From positions 89,605 to 153,604 of the forward strand of contig DATDOM010000093.1 in NCBI GenBank assembly GCA_035293285.1: DNA of 64,000 nt, read 5' to 3'. The notes under the pieces are model-generated. The model did no database searches, had not been told where the DNA came from, and was given only the letters and a program-made list of their open reading frames with translations. Made by a program: the position numbers and the translations under genes. Below, piece after piece: positions 51,790 through 60,700 of the stretch; position 1 is the first letter of the stretch, and each line of letters begins with the position of its first letter. Source of the DNA: GCA-2688775 sp035293285. Its GTDB lineage: Archaea > Nanobdellota > Nanobdellia > Woesearchaeales > GW2011-AR4.

Positions 51790-52779
51790 TTAATCCTTTA
51801 ATGATTCTATCTCTTTTTTTATCTCGTCAATGCTTACCGAAGCTGTCCCTATCTTGCCGACTTTTATGCCTGCTGCAATGTTTGAAAGATAGCACGCATC
51901 CTTAAGATCCGCCCCTGCCGAGAGCGCGAGCGCAATTGTTGCAACTACTGTGTCCCCCGCGCCAATTATGCTGAAAACTTCCCGCTTGTTTGCCTTAAGC
52001 TCAGTTACTTTTCCGTTTTTTTCAAACAGCGACATTCCCTTCTCGCTTCTTGTGATAAGCACGCTTGAGCTTAACTCACTCACGAGCTTTTGTCCGGTTT
52101 TTTTAATATCCTTATCGTCAAAATCTTCGCTTCCTGCCATGCCGTTGGCTTCGAGAAGGTTTGGAGTTATGAGAGTCGCATTTTTGTATAATCTCTTGTG
52201 ACTTGGCTTTGGGTCAATAACCACAGGCTTTTTGTTCTTGTTTGCAAGCTCTATAATTTTTTGTGAAGTGTTTTCTGTGATTACTCCCTTTGAATAATCA
52301 GACATCACGACACAGTCCACATTTTTTATGTTTTTTTCAGCAAATGAGATTATTGATGACTCAATGCTTTTGTGCACATGCTCTTTGCTTTCATAGTCTA
52401 CCCTGATAAGCTGCTGCCCTCTTCCCATTACCCGTATTTTCTGGATTGTGGGCTTGTCTTTGTCTGTCAATATTCCGCTTGTGTCAATTTTGTTTTTCTT
52501 AAGCTCTTCAATGAGAGTATTTTTTGAATGGTCCTGCCCGACAATCCCAACCATCGTTGCAGTTCCCCCAAGCGATGAAACGTTTGCAGCAACATTTGCA
52601 GCGCCGCCGGGTGAATTTGTTTCATTTATCACATTTACAACCTGAACAGGCGCTTCAGGGCTAATTCTTGTGACTTCGCCCCAGATATATTTGTCAAGCA
52701 TTACGTCCCCAAGCACAAGTATCCTTTTTCCCTTGAAATTTTTCAGGATATTGAGCAATTTTTGTTTGATTTGTTCCAT
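51790..52779 (-). CDS. hldE: D-glycero-D-manno-heptose-7-phosphate kinase (HldE N-domain)
   Basis: The 329-residue PfkB-fold kinase has RILVLGDVMLDKYIWGEVTR, the NSPGGAANVAANVSSLGG ribokinase block and the C-terminal SIIGAGDTVVATIALALSAG with the catalytic Asp in GAGD. The sequence is close to the kinase half of bacterial HldE. It adds the 1-phosphate to heptose-7-phosphate. An AGGTGA ribosome site lies 8 nt upstream. A hairpin (52833-52865) sits in the 94-nt gap before it. Confidence 0.9.
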   Translation of the reverse strand: MEQIKQKLLNILKNFKGKRILVLGDVMLDKYIWGEVTRISPEAPVQVVNVINETNSPGGAANVAANVSSLGGTATMVGIVGQDHSKNTLIEELKKNKIDTSGILTDKDKPTIQKIRVMGRGQQLIRVDYESKEHVHKSIESSIISFAEKNIKNVDCVVMSDYSKGVITENTSQKIIELANKNKKPVVIDPKPSHKRLYKNATLITPNLLEANGMAGSEDFDDKDIKKTGQKLVSELSSSVLITRSEKGMSLFEKNGKVTELKANKREVFSIIGAGDTVVATIALALSAGADLKDACYLSNIAAGIKVGKIGTASVSIDEIKKEIESLKD

Positions 52780-52832
52780 AATTTCACCTTTGGTTACGTT
52801 CTATAATAATTATCGTTCTTCTATTATCTACA

Positions 52833-52865
52833 GAGTTGTCATCGCCCGCACATTGACGACAACTC
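52833..52865. other. Hairpin between heptose-operon genes
   Basis: GAGTTGTC (52833-52840) and GACAACTC (52858-52865) form a perfect 8-bp stem with a GC-rich 17-nt loop. It lies 8 nt after the stop of the upstream gene (52874) and 53 nt before the kinase start. It may be an RNA processing or attenuation site, or a terminator for part of the transcripts. Confidence 0.45.
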
Positions 52866-52873
52866 TTTAGTAT

Positions 52874-53779
52874 TTATTTTACCTTATCCTGATTTTGCAT
52901 TATGAGCCTGTGAAGTGACGGAATTGTTTTTTCGTGCCTGCCTATCACAACAATTCCTTTGCCTCCAAGTGATGTAGGCCTCGTCACAACATTCTGCCTT
53001 GGCCTGTAGTGGTCTGTCATGTCCATATTTGCTGCAGTGAATTTTTTTACATTGAACCCAAGATTTCTTGCAATTGTAAGGCCTTTGAGGAAAACTTCCG
53101 GCAATACTACACTGCTTCCTATGTTTATTATTACTCCGTTTTCAAGCGAGCTGACACTGTCTGCAAAAATTACAAAATCCCTGTAGCTTGTTTTTCCTAT
53201 TGAAGCGCCGTCACAGCTTGGGTGCTGGTGTATGATGTCCGTGCCTATGGCAACGTGGACTGTTACTGGAATCTTTAGCCTGTAGGCATTGTAAAGGACG
53301 CTATATTCTTTGTTTTTGAGGTTTAGGTCACTTATTTTCTTCCCAACTGAATATCCAAGCCCTTTGCCGCTTCTTGCGCCTTCTTTTATTGCGTCATTCA
53401 TCAGTTTTCCTGTTTCCTCTATCATGCCAAAAGTGCCGTCTTCAATTGTGTTCTCCACAAACTCTGAAGTCTCGCCAATCAATGCAAGCTCAAAATCGTG
53501 TATTGGGCCAGCGCCGTTCATTGCAATGTGACTGACTATGCCTTTTTTCATCAGGTCAATCAAGACAAGGCTCATCCCGGTTTTAATGACGTGCGCGCCA
53601 ATCATCAGAATAACCTTATTGCCTTTCTTTGAAGCCCGGGAAACAGCATCCGCAAGCTCTTTTAACTCATTTGAGCCAATCAAAATTTTGGTATTTTCAG
53701 GAATTGCCAAGTCCTTTAGAGAGACTTTATTTTTTCTTTGGCTTATTGGAATTGTTTTTATTTTTTTAAAATCTATCAT
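52874..53779 (-). CDS. Conserved protein of heptose clusters, deoxyhypusine-synthase-like
   Basis: The 301-residue protein has VILMIGAHVIKTGMSLVLID, SHIAMNGAGPIHDFELALIG, FGMIEETGKLMND, VHVAIGTDIIHQHPSCDGAS and INIGSSVVLPEVFLKGLTIA, closing with NMDMTDHYRPRQNVVTRPT. I know this pattern from uncharacterised bacterial proteins sometimes labelled deoxyhypusine-synthase-like and found with sugar genes. Conserved H, D and N residues suggest an NAD-using enzyme. It is between gmhA (1 nt) and the kinase, so a role in heptose supply is likely; the reaction is unknown. Confidence 0.7.
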   Translation of the reverse strand: MIDFKKIKTIPISQRKNKVSLKDLAIPENTKILIGSNELKELADAVSRASKKGNKVILMIGAHVIKTGMSLVLIDLMKKGIVSHIAMNGAGPIHDFELALIGETSEFVENTIEDGTFGMIEETGKLMNDAIKEGARSGKGLGYSVGKKISDLNLKNKEYSVLYNAYRLKIPVTVHVAIGTDIIHQHPSCDGASIGKTSYRDFVIFADSVSSLENGVIINIGSSVVLPEVFLKGLTIARNLGFNVKKFTAANMDMTDHYRPRQNVVTRPTSLGGKGIVVIGRHEKTIPSLHRLIMQNQDKVK

Positions 53780-53780
53780 T

Positions 53781-54353
53781 TTATTTTGAGAAAAGCTCGT
53801 TGTCAGTTATTTCGCACATAATATGCATTATCATCAAATGAGTTTCCTGGATTCTTGGAGTGTTGTCTGAAGGCACTATTACTTCTACGTCACACATTCC
53901 CTTTAACTTCCCGCCGTCCCTTCCAAGCATCCCTATTGTCTTTATTCCAAGCTTTTTTGCGGCGTTTACTGCGTTCACCAGGTTTTTTGAGTTTCCGCTT
54001 GTTGTAATTGCAATGAACACATCTCCCTTGCTTCCAAGAGCTTCAATCTGCCTTGAGAAAAGAGTGTCGTAGCTGTAGTCATTGGACCAGGCAGTAATCA
54101 CTGATGTGTCTGTTGTGAGGGCAATTGACGGCAGGCCTTTTCTTTCTATTTTATACCTCCCAACAAATTCTGCTGCAATGTGGGATGCCTGGGACGCGCT
54201 GCCGCCGTTTCCTGCAAGCATGATTTTTTTGCCGCTTTTTATTGTGCTAATCACCAGCTTTGCGGCAGATTCTATGTCTTTGAGAATAAATTCATTTACT
54301 TTCTTCTTTGTTTCTATGCTTTCTTCAATCATTGAGCGAATTTGGTCTTTCAT
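53781..54353 (-). CDS. gmhA: Sedoheptulose-7-phosphate isomerase
   Basis: The 190-residue SIS-fold protein has GKKIMLAGNGGSASQASHIA, FVGRYKIERKGLPSIALTTD, TSGNSKNLVNAVNAAKKLGI and the QETHLMIMHIMCEITD tail with catalytic E and H. It converts sedoheptulose-7-phosphate to D-glycero-D-manno-heptose-7-phosphate. The ATG at 54353 has AGGTGA 8 nt upstream; a frame starting at 54398 runs into the operator and is rejected. It is first in the heptose operon. Confidence 0.92.
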   Translation of the reverse strand: MKDQIRSMIEESIETKKKVNEFILKDIESAAKLVISTIKSGKKIMLAGNGGSASQASHIAAEFVGRYKIERKGLPSIALTTDTSVITAWSNDYSYDTLFSRQIEALGSKGDVFIAITTSGNSKNLVNAVNAAKKLGIKTIGMLGRDGGKLKGMCDVEVIVPSDNTPRIQETHLMIMHIMCEITDNELFSK

Positions 54354-54387
54354 TTTTGTCACCTTTGAAAAATCGATAAATTTTATG

Positions 54388-54404
54388 GTATGAATCATTC
54401 ATAC
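54388..54404. promoter_or_regulatory. Perfect palindromic operator in the gmhA promoter
   Basis: GTATGAATCATTCATAC is two perfect 8-bp arms around one C. It lies immediately downstream of a TATA box (TTTAAATATAAG on the minus strand, about 54411-54422), over the predicted transcription start. The divergent gene at 54581 encodes an RHH domain protein that could bind it. Confidence 0.7.
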
Positions 54405-54508
54405 TTTACTACTTATATTTAAATCTTTTGGTTTTTTAATGTAATTTAACGACTATAAAGCAAAACTATAAAAAGTCATACTTTTGCTTACTTTGTAATA
54501 CCAACAAT

Positions 54509-54570
54509 CCTTTGCAAAGGGGTTGACGGAAATCATGCAATGGAGAACTTAAAGCTCCCCGGAACGATGG
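54509..54570. repeat. Fragment related to the MITE core, in the leader of the RHH gene
   Basis: CAATCCTTTGC, TTGACGG, AATCATG and GGAGAACTTAAAGCTCCCCG align with CAACCCTTCCGC, TTGACGG, AATCAAG and GAGACTTTAAAGTCCCACGG of copy 2 (24627-24680). The hairpin is kept with changed bases on both arms (GGAG/CTCC against GTGAGAC/GTCCCAC). No terminal repeats are present. It lies in a leader of about 85 nt after a TATA-like CTATAAAAA (54466-54474). Confidence 0.45.
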
Positions 54571-54580
54571 ACTGACTAAA

Positions 54581-55348
54581 ATGAAAAAATCAAAAGTTGC
54601 GATATCACTCGGCTCAGACCTGCTTAATTTGATTGATTCAATGGTTGACGGAACTGTAATCAGGAGCAGGTCGCAGGCAATAGAATATTATCTTAAAAAA
54701 GGCCTAAATGAGCAATCAGTCGGCACAGCAGTCCTAATGCTCAAGGGCGAGCATCAGGCTCTTGCATTAAAGGATTTTAGCGGCATTTCCCTCGTCAGGC
54801 AGCAGATAAAATTTTTTGCAAAATACGGAATAAAAAATGTGATTGTGGTAACGCAGCACACAAAAGAAATCAACTTTTTGCTTGATGAGCTTTCCAATTC
54901 CGAACTGGCATTTGAGATATGTGAGTCGGACTCAAAGGGCAACGCAGCTGCATTAAAATCCGCAATCGGAAAAATAAAGGGAAATTTTGTTGTAATGTCC
55001 GGCGATACCTACAATGATTTTGACTTATTGAAAATGATGAAGAAGCATGTCCAATCAGACAAAATATCTACAATGGGCCTTATGACAAGAAATGAAACAA
55101 GCTCTTATGGCGCTGCAATTCTTGACGGGGACTTAATTGTTGATTTTCAGGAAAAGCCAAAGGGCCAGTCCAGTTCAAATCATTCCACCACTATTGTCAA
55201 TGCCGGAATTTACATATTTAAGCCTGAAATTATTGAGTTTTTGAAAGATGCAAATTCGCTTGAAAAAGACGTTTTTCCAAAGCTGGCAAGAATGAAGCAG
55301 CTTATCGGATTCTTTACTTATGGGGAATACAAGCATATTCAGAAATAA
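54581..55348 (+). CDS. RHH domain fused to a degenerate sugar nucleotidyltransferase; probable regulator
   Basis: Residues 1-42 form a ribbon-helix-helix domain (KVAISLGSDLLNLIDSMVDG, then RSRSQAIEYYLKKGL). Residues about 48-255 match the glucose-1-phosphate nucleotidyltransferase fold (FVVMSGDTYNDFDLLKMM, VDFQEKP, TTIVNAGIYIFKPEIIEFL). The signature loop that should read GGxGTR...PKP is MLKGEHQALALKDFSG, so the catalytic Arg and Lys are missing. It probably binds a sugar nucleotide without turnover. Divergent from the heptose operon with a palindrome between them, it is likely its sensor-repressor. That role is inference. Confidence 0.75.
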   Translation: MKKSKVAISLGSDLLNLIDSMVDGTVIRSRSQAIEYYLKKGLNEQSVGTAVLMLKGEHQALALKDFSGISLVRQQIKFFAKYGIKNVIVVTQHTKEINFLLDELSNSELAFEICESDSKGNAAALKSAIGKIKGNFVVMSGDTYNDFDLLKMMKKHVQSDKISTMGLMTRNETSSYGAAILDGDLIVDFQEKPKGQSSSNHSTTIVNAGIYIFKPEIIEFLKDANSLEKDVFPKLARMKQLIGFFTYGEYKHIQK

Positions 55349-55361
55349 ATTATTCCAACAA

Positions 55362-56519
55362 TTAATTCAGCGGCTTGACAAGGCTTTCTACTGACTTAAG
55401 CACGTCATCAACGCTGATATTTTTCATGCATTTTTGATAGTCGTTTGAGTCTCTTGGATAAAGGCAGTTTGGAACCTGGGCCTTGTGGACATTTATGCAG
55501 GGGCTGAATTCGCAGTTATAGCCCTTGTAAACTCCTATATTTCTCCTGCCGTATGGCCCGAATCTTGTTGGCAGGTTTGGGCCAAAAAGCCCAATGGTCT
55601 TTACTCCCTGCGCTGCTGCAATGTGCATCGGCCCCGCATCGTTTCCTACAAAAAATTCCGCCTTTTTGATGAGGCAAAACAGCTGCTTTAGCTTCAGGCG
55701 GCCGGATGAATTTACTGTGCGCGATTTATTCTCCATTTTTTCAATTATTGCCTGTATTACCCTATTTTCCTCAGATGTCCCGACAAAGATTATTTTTGCA
55801 TTGTACCTTATTGCTATCTCATCACAAAGCTCTGAATATCTTTCTCCGGGCCACCTTCTTGACTTGGCGGACTCGGCAGTTCCCGGTGCAATGCAGACAA
55901 TAAAATCATTTTTTCTAACTTCCATTCCCTTCAGAAATTTCTCGACAAACTTTTTATCGCTTTCCGAGAAATCAAGACTTGGCAAATTGGCAGTGTCATA
56001 TTTAATATTAAGAATCCTGACCAAATCAAGAAAAGTCTGCACAGCGTGCTGGCCGTCGTTGTAGTTCACTCTTGATGTGTAAAGCTTTGAGCGCACGCCC
56101 TGGCTGTAGCCAATTCTCGACTTTCCTGTAAAAAATGCCAGTAGCGCTGAAGAATTAAGGTATTCTTCCATATCAACTACAAGGTCATATTTCCTGAAAT
56201 TTTTCAAGACAAACAATTTAAGCGAAAAAGGGTTGATTTTCACTGTAAGGATATTGTCAATATTTTTATTTTCAGAATAAACCAGCACGTTTCTTGAAGT
56301 GCAGAGCACATCAAGCCTTGCTTCCGGAAACTTTTTTCTCAATGCACCTATTGCGGGCAACGTTAGGATAGTCTCGCCGATGCCCCATAACTGTATCACA
56401 AGCAGGTTTTTTGGAGACATGCTTTGAGGCAAAACATTCTTTTTTTTGACAAAAAAACCGAAAAAACCACACAGAAGCCCGCCTATTTTGCTGTCTATAA
56501 ACTTGATAATCGGTATCAT
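55362..56519 (-). CDS. Family 9 glycosyltransferase (heptosyltransferase-like)
   Basis: The 385-residue GT-B protein has LLVIQLWGIGETILTLPAIG, then CIAPGTAESAKSRRWPGERY and the donor motif FVGNDAGPMHIAAAQGVKTI with GLFGPNLPTRFGP, as in ADP-heptose transferases WaaC/WaaF/WaaQ. It ends with a cysteine-containing tail. It sits next to the heptose-activation genes, so NDP-heptose is the likely donor. It converges with the RHH-nucleotidyltransferase gene 13 nt away. TATTTAAATAAG on the minus strand lies about 29 nt before the ATG. Confidence 0.88.
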   Translation of the reverse strand: MIPIIKFIDSKIGGLLCGFFGFFVKKKNVLPQSMSPKNLLVIQLWGIGETILTLPAIGALRKKFPEARLDVLCTSRNVLVYSENKNIDNILTVKINPFSLKLFVLKNFRKYDLVVDMEEYLNSSALLAFFTGKSRIGYSQGVRSKLYTSRVNYNDGQHAVQTFLDLVRILNIKYDTANLPSLDFSESDKKFVEKFLKGMEVRKNDFIVCIAPGTAESAKSRRWPGERYSELCDEIAIRYNAKIIFVGTSEENRVIQAIIEKMENKSRTVNSSGRLKLKQLFCLIKKAEFFVGNDAGPMHIAAAQGVKTIGLFGPNLPTRFGPYGRRNIGVYKGYNCEFSPCINVHKAQVPNCLYPRDSNDYQKCMKNISVDDVLKSVESLVKPLN

Positions 56520-56585
56520 GGCTATGGTTTAATATCTCCTTATTTAAATATTTAGAATGGGGCTTATTCTGTGCAACTACTTAAT

Positions 56586-56725
56586 ATGGTCGATTCGTTG
56601 CATTGCTAAAGTTGCATCTCGTAGGTTAATTGGAGTTATTGCAATAATAACCCTCGCCCAAATGGGGCGAGTTGTGCGGGATTGATGCACAATATATGCC
56701 GAGCTGTTGGCGAGGCCTAGATATG
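56586..56725. other. Structured intergenic element, copy B
   Basis: The gap of 266 nt between the GT9 start and the DUF2304-like gene carries GTTATT/AATAAC-type and CTCGCCC/GGGCGAG (about 56652-56671) hairpins. After them TATGCCGAGCTGTTGGCGAG (about 56698-56717) matches the same block in copy A near 34790 at 18 of 20 positions. There is no credible coding frame. Confidence 0.45.
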
Positions 56726-56785
56726 ACAGAGTATTTTATTTTGTTTGTAAAAATAAATAACTGCCAAGAAACCAACGAATTAAAT

Positions 56786-57121
56786 TCATTTCTTTTTGGC
56801 CTTGCTTAAGGCTATCTCCCTTACAACAGACTCTATCTGCCGCTTGTTCTTTTTTGATATGGAGTAGGTGTAAAAAATTGCGAGCATAAGCCCTATAAAT
56901 CCGACTATTATGAGCAAATCAAATGTCCTTGCAAAGTTCAGCGACTTGCTTAGCGGGTCAAGAACGAAAGGAAATAGCGTTATTATAATGAACAAAACCC
57001 AGACAACAACCCAGAAAATAAACTCTTTTAGCATAAACTCGTTTTTTTTGTAGTTCACAAAAGAGTAATACATCATGAAAAGCCCGAACAGCAATCCCGC
57101 AATCTGAACTCCTAGTACCAT
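56786..57121 (-). CDS. DUF2304-like small membrane protein
   Basis: The 111-residue protein has three membrane helices (about 4-22, 32-52, 65-87) and a basic C-terminal tail. The pattern F-P-x-V-L-x-P-L-S-K-S-L-N-F-A-R-T-F-D-L-L matches DUF2304 proteins, which accompany DPM1-like glycosyltransferases in many genomes. It starts 1 nt after the GT2 stop. It may anchor or assist the GT2 enzyme. Confidence 0.75.
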   Translation of the reverse strand: MVLGVQIAGLLFGLFMMYYSFVNYKKNEFMLKEFIFWVVVWVLFIIITLFPFVLDPLSKSLNFARTFDLLIIVGFIGLMLAIFYTYSISKKNKRQIESVVREIALSKAKKK

Positions 57122-57122
57122 T

Positions 57123-57785
57123 TTACCTGCTCGAAATCTTCCACCATACCATGTTCCAAAAAATCTTTATCCCGTCGAGTATTGTTGTTCCCTTGTAGTT
57201 GTCTGAATACAATGTCTTGATTGGGACCTGCACATATTTTAATTTTTGCTTTCCTGCCCTTGCAATCATCTCAGATTCCATTGAATAGTCCTGGGCATCC
57301 CACCTTATTTTTTTGTAGGTGCCGTTTGAAAATGCCCTAAAGCCGCACTGCGAGTCCTTTAGGTTTATTCCATAAAGGGCGGATATTGACATGGATATCA
57401 TCTTATTTCCAAACCTGAGCACTGCAGGCATTTTTGAACTGAGGCTGCGGTAGCTAAAAACAATGTCATATTTTTTGAGCTTTTCAATGAACCTTGGTAT
57501 ATCCTCAGGATTATGCTGGGCATCAGCATCAAGGACTATAATCCATTCTGCGTGCTCGCTTGCGTAATCACATCCTGTTTTTAGCGCAGCGCCTTTTCCA
57601 AGATTGACAAGATGCCTAAGCACAATTGCGCCTGCACTTTTTGCAAACTCTTGAGTCCTGTCGCGGCTTCCGTCATCAACTACCACTACAGAATCCACAA
57701 ATTTTTTTGCTTTTTCAATGACAGGAATAATCCTTTTTTCTTCGTTATACGCAGGAATTACCGCAAAAATCTTGTTTTTTTTCAT
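57123..57785 (-). CDS. Family 2 glycosyltransferase (DPM1/DPG synthase-like)
   Basis: The 220-residue protein has FAVIPAYNEEKRIIPVIE, VVVDDGSRDRTQEFA, IIVLDADAQHNPEDIP (DAD) and SQCGFRAFSNGTYKKI, ending without membrane helices. It should make a polyprenyl-phosphate sugar. It lies directly between aglB (adjacent start and stop) and the DUF2304-like gene, as a likely three-gene operon. Confidence 0.88.
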   Translation of the reverse strand: MKKNKIFAVIPAYNEEKRIIPVIEKAKKFVDSVVVVDDGSRDRTQEFAKSAGAIVLRHLVNLGKGAALKTGCDYASEHAEWIIVLDADAQHNPEDIPRFIEKLKKYDIVFSYRSLSSKMPAVLRFGNKMISMSISALYGINLKDSQCGFRAFSNGTYKKIRWDAQDYSMESEMIARAGKQKLKYVQVPIKTLYSDNYKGTTILDGIKIFWNMVWWKISSR

Positions 57786-60700
57786 TTAAGAATTATTCAG
57801 CTTTGGTTTTGTCAAATAACTTTCAATAATTGTAGTGTTTTTTGCATCCCAGTCAAGCTTGTAAACATAAATGTCTGTTCCTGTAAGACCTCTCTCGTGG
57901 TCAAACGGCTTGAAATACTTAAGGCCGTGGCCCTGCATGTAAAACATTTGGGTGAATATGCTGCCTGTCAGGTCAGGATGAGAGATTATTCCTTCAAACT
58001 CATCCGGGCTTTTTGGGATGAAAGTTACCCCAAAGTCCAGGTTTCCACTCTCGATTTTCTTTATTTCAAGACCTTCATCATTGGTAAATGCGACAACTTT
58101 CGGCCTTACAATTCCGGACTGCGAGTTTCCAAACACATCTTTGGTTGTCATATTTATTTTAAGCCCGTTGTCGCACTCAAATGTTTCTTTGTCTTTTCTC
58201 GAGCAGGAAATTGAGCCGCCATAGCTTGGCCATGGAGATACCCATGCATTTGCCTCGCTGTCGCTTGATATTGCCTGCATCTCAAAATAGGTGTTTTCGG
58301 CCCGTTCCTTTGTGTAATTGAATTTTGACTGCATGTATTCCACTGCAGTGTCCTGCGGCATTTTTCTTACATTGTACCAAAGGTCGGCCCGTTCAAAGCT
58401 CCATGCGCCAAAGTGAGCCCATACTCCGCTTTTTCCAACCATGTCTTCTGATGCTATGAAATAAGCTTCAGGCGGGCTGCAGTGAGTATAAGTGAGTATT
58501 TCTTCGGCGTCTTTTTTATCAAATCCTGAATCAAGCAGCTTTTTCTCTGCTTTTGCCCTGTTTAGCGAAACAAGCTCCTCAACCAATTTTATGGACTTGT
58601 GAACATCATCATTTGCCTTGTAAATTTTATCATATGCCTTATTGCCGCCGCAGTCAAGCATCCTCAGTATTCCTGCTGCTTTTTCTTCGCTGTCAACCAT
58701 CAGAAGCTCCCCTACCCAGTGCGCCGCGGGAGAAGTCTGAGTGGTGCCGTCAAATGTTACAGGCCTGTCTGCAATCTGCTTGAAGTGATGGCCAAAATCC
58801 CACCATGAAGTTATTATTGCATTTGGCTTTGAATCCTGCCTGATTTTTGTAAGCGCACTGTACCATGCGTCATTGACTAAAGGCAAGTCGCTTCCGGCTG
58901 CTGCTATTGCCCCCCTTATCGGATTTATGTAAACCAAAAGGAGCAGTATTATCAGTATGCTGCCAGCCACATATTTTTGCACTTTAAGCCCGCCGGTCAG
59001 GAATTTTAAAATATAGTTGTATCCCATGCCTATTGCAACTCCGAATGCAACGCTGAATGCAGGCGCAAGCAAAAGGGTGAATCTTATTCCCTTAAGGCTT
59101 GCAAAAATTGTCGAGGCAACCCAAAGCGCGAGCAGTATCGCCATCTCAAAATCATAAGATTCCTCTTTTTTGTAAATTGACATAACTATTTTTACCCAGA
59201 TTGGCAGAGTTATGAGAATCAGGAACGTAATCGTTGAAACTGACTGGTAAATTGCAGCACCAGAGCCAAAATTCATGAAAATTATACCGTAAAATACCGA
59301 GGAGCCGGCAATATAGAGCCAGTCCTTTCTTTTTATCCCGACTCCCTTGTACAGGGAAAGGACAATTCCAAGGAGGCAAATGAAGAAAAACAATGAGCTG
59401 CCGATTGAATTTATCACTGAATTAATCGAGCCTTCATTGAGCTCTGCCACTGTTGTAAGGACATTTGGCCAAAGATTCACAAAAACAGGCGCTTTTATTG
59501 CCGGGAACAATAAAGTTGCCCTGAAACTCTTGGAAAATTCCCTGAATCCGGAAAATATGGTTATGAAAACTCCTGATGAAATAAAATAAACGACCCCTAT
59601 CATTATAGTGTCCCTTATCCCTTCATGCGAAATGAAAAATTTCGGATTTTTTATTGACTTGTAGTTTATTGCAACAAGGTATACAAAAGTTCCGGCAAGT
59701 GTTGCCAAAAGGAAATAGAATATGTACCACCAGCCTGTCCATGCATATGTAAAAATGCCTGTCACGAATCCTGCAGCTACCATGAGCGAGACAATTTTCC
59801 AGATTTTCTTTGAGCCTATTGCCTCGACAAAAAGCCATGTGACAATGAGCGGAAACACTACAACCCACGGGTCTGTATCAACGTGGCCAAATAATGTCCT
59901 TCCAAGGAATGCAGAATTAACTGCCATTATCATTGCGGCAAAAAATCCTGCTGTATTTCCTGCAATTTTTCTTGCTATCAAAAATACCAAAAGGACTGCA
60001 ATTGCAGAAAGAAAAACCGGAACATACATTATCGAGCGGGCGAGCGAGATGCTTGGAATAAAAATGTGGACTGCCTTGTGGAAGTAAGCAATGAAGTAGG
60101 AATGGAACATGTCAGGCGTTACAAACCTTCCGTTTGGAGCGAGCTGGTGATTGTCAAAAGGCTTTCCGTCCCTTAGCTCATCTCCGGGGTGGCCGTGGTC
60201 TACTATGTTATTGGCGTATCTCAGCCAATAGTACGGGTCAATGTCAGGCATGTAATTCTTCCCGTTTTCATCCTGGAAAAACTGCTTGAAATAATTTGAA
60301 GTGCCCTTGATATAATCGTTTATGGAGACAGTCTGGCCCTGGACCTGCAAAGTCCCTGCCTTGAGTATTTTCTGCATTTCAGAATCAACAAGCGCATTTT
60401 TGTTTGCGTCCGGCAGATTTGGATACTGCTGGTCAATTCCTGCCCTGATTTGCGACTGCAAATTTCCCAAAACAGTGTTTGTTGCCCACTGGTCTGTCAA
60501 TGGAAGAGAACCTGCCTGCATCCTGACATAAACTGAAAGAATTATCGGGATTAATGCTATGAAAATGATGCCGTACTTTTTGAAAAAATTAAATGCTTTT
60601 CCCCAGTCAACAGAAATCTCGTCATCGCTTGCTTCCTTTTCTTTGCCTGACGACTTGAAGAAATTCTTAATCTTTCCAAAATCTATTGACACTTCGTCAT

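Noticed and set aside
57612..58214. 200-codon plus-strand frame across the GT2/aglB junction
   Set aside because: It is antisense to two well-supported genes and has no start signal.
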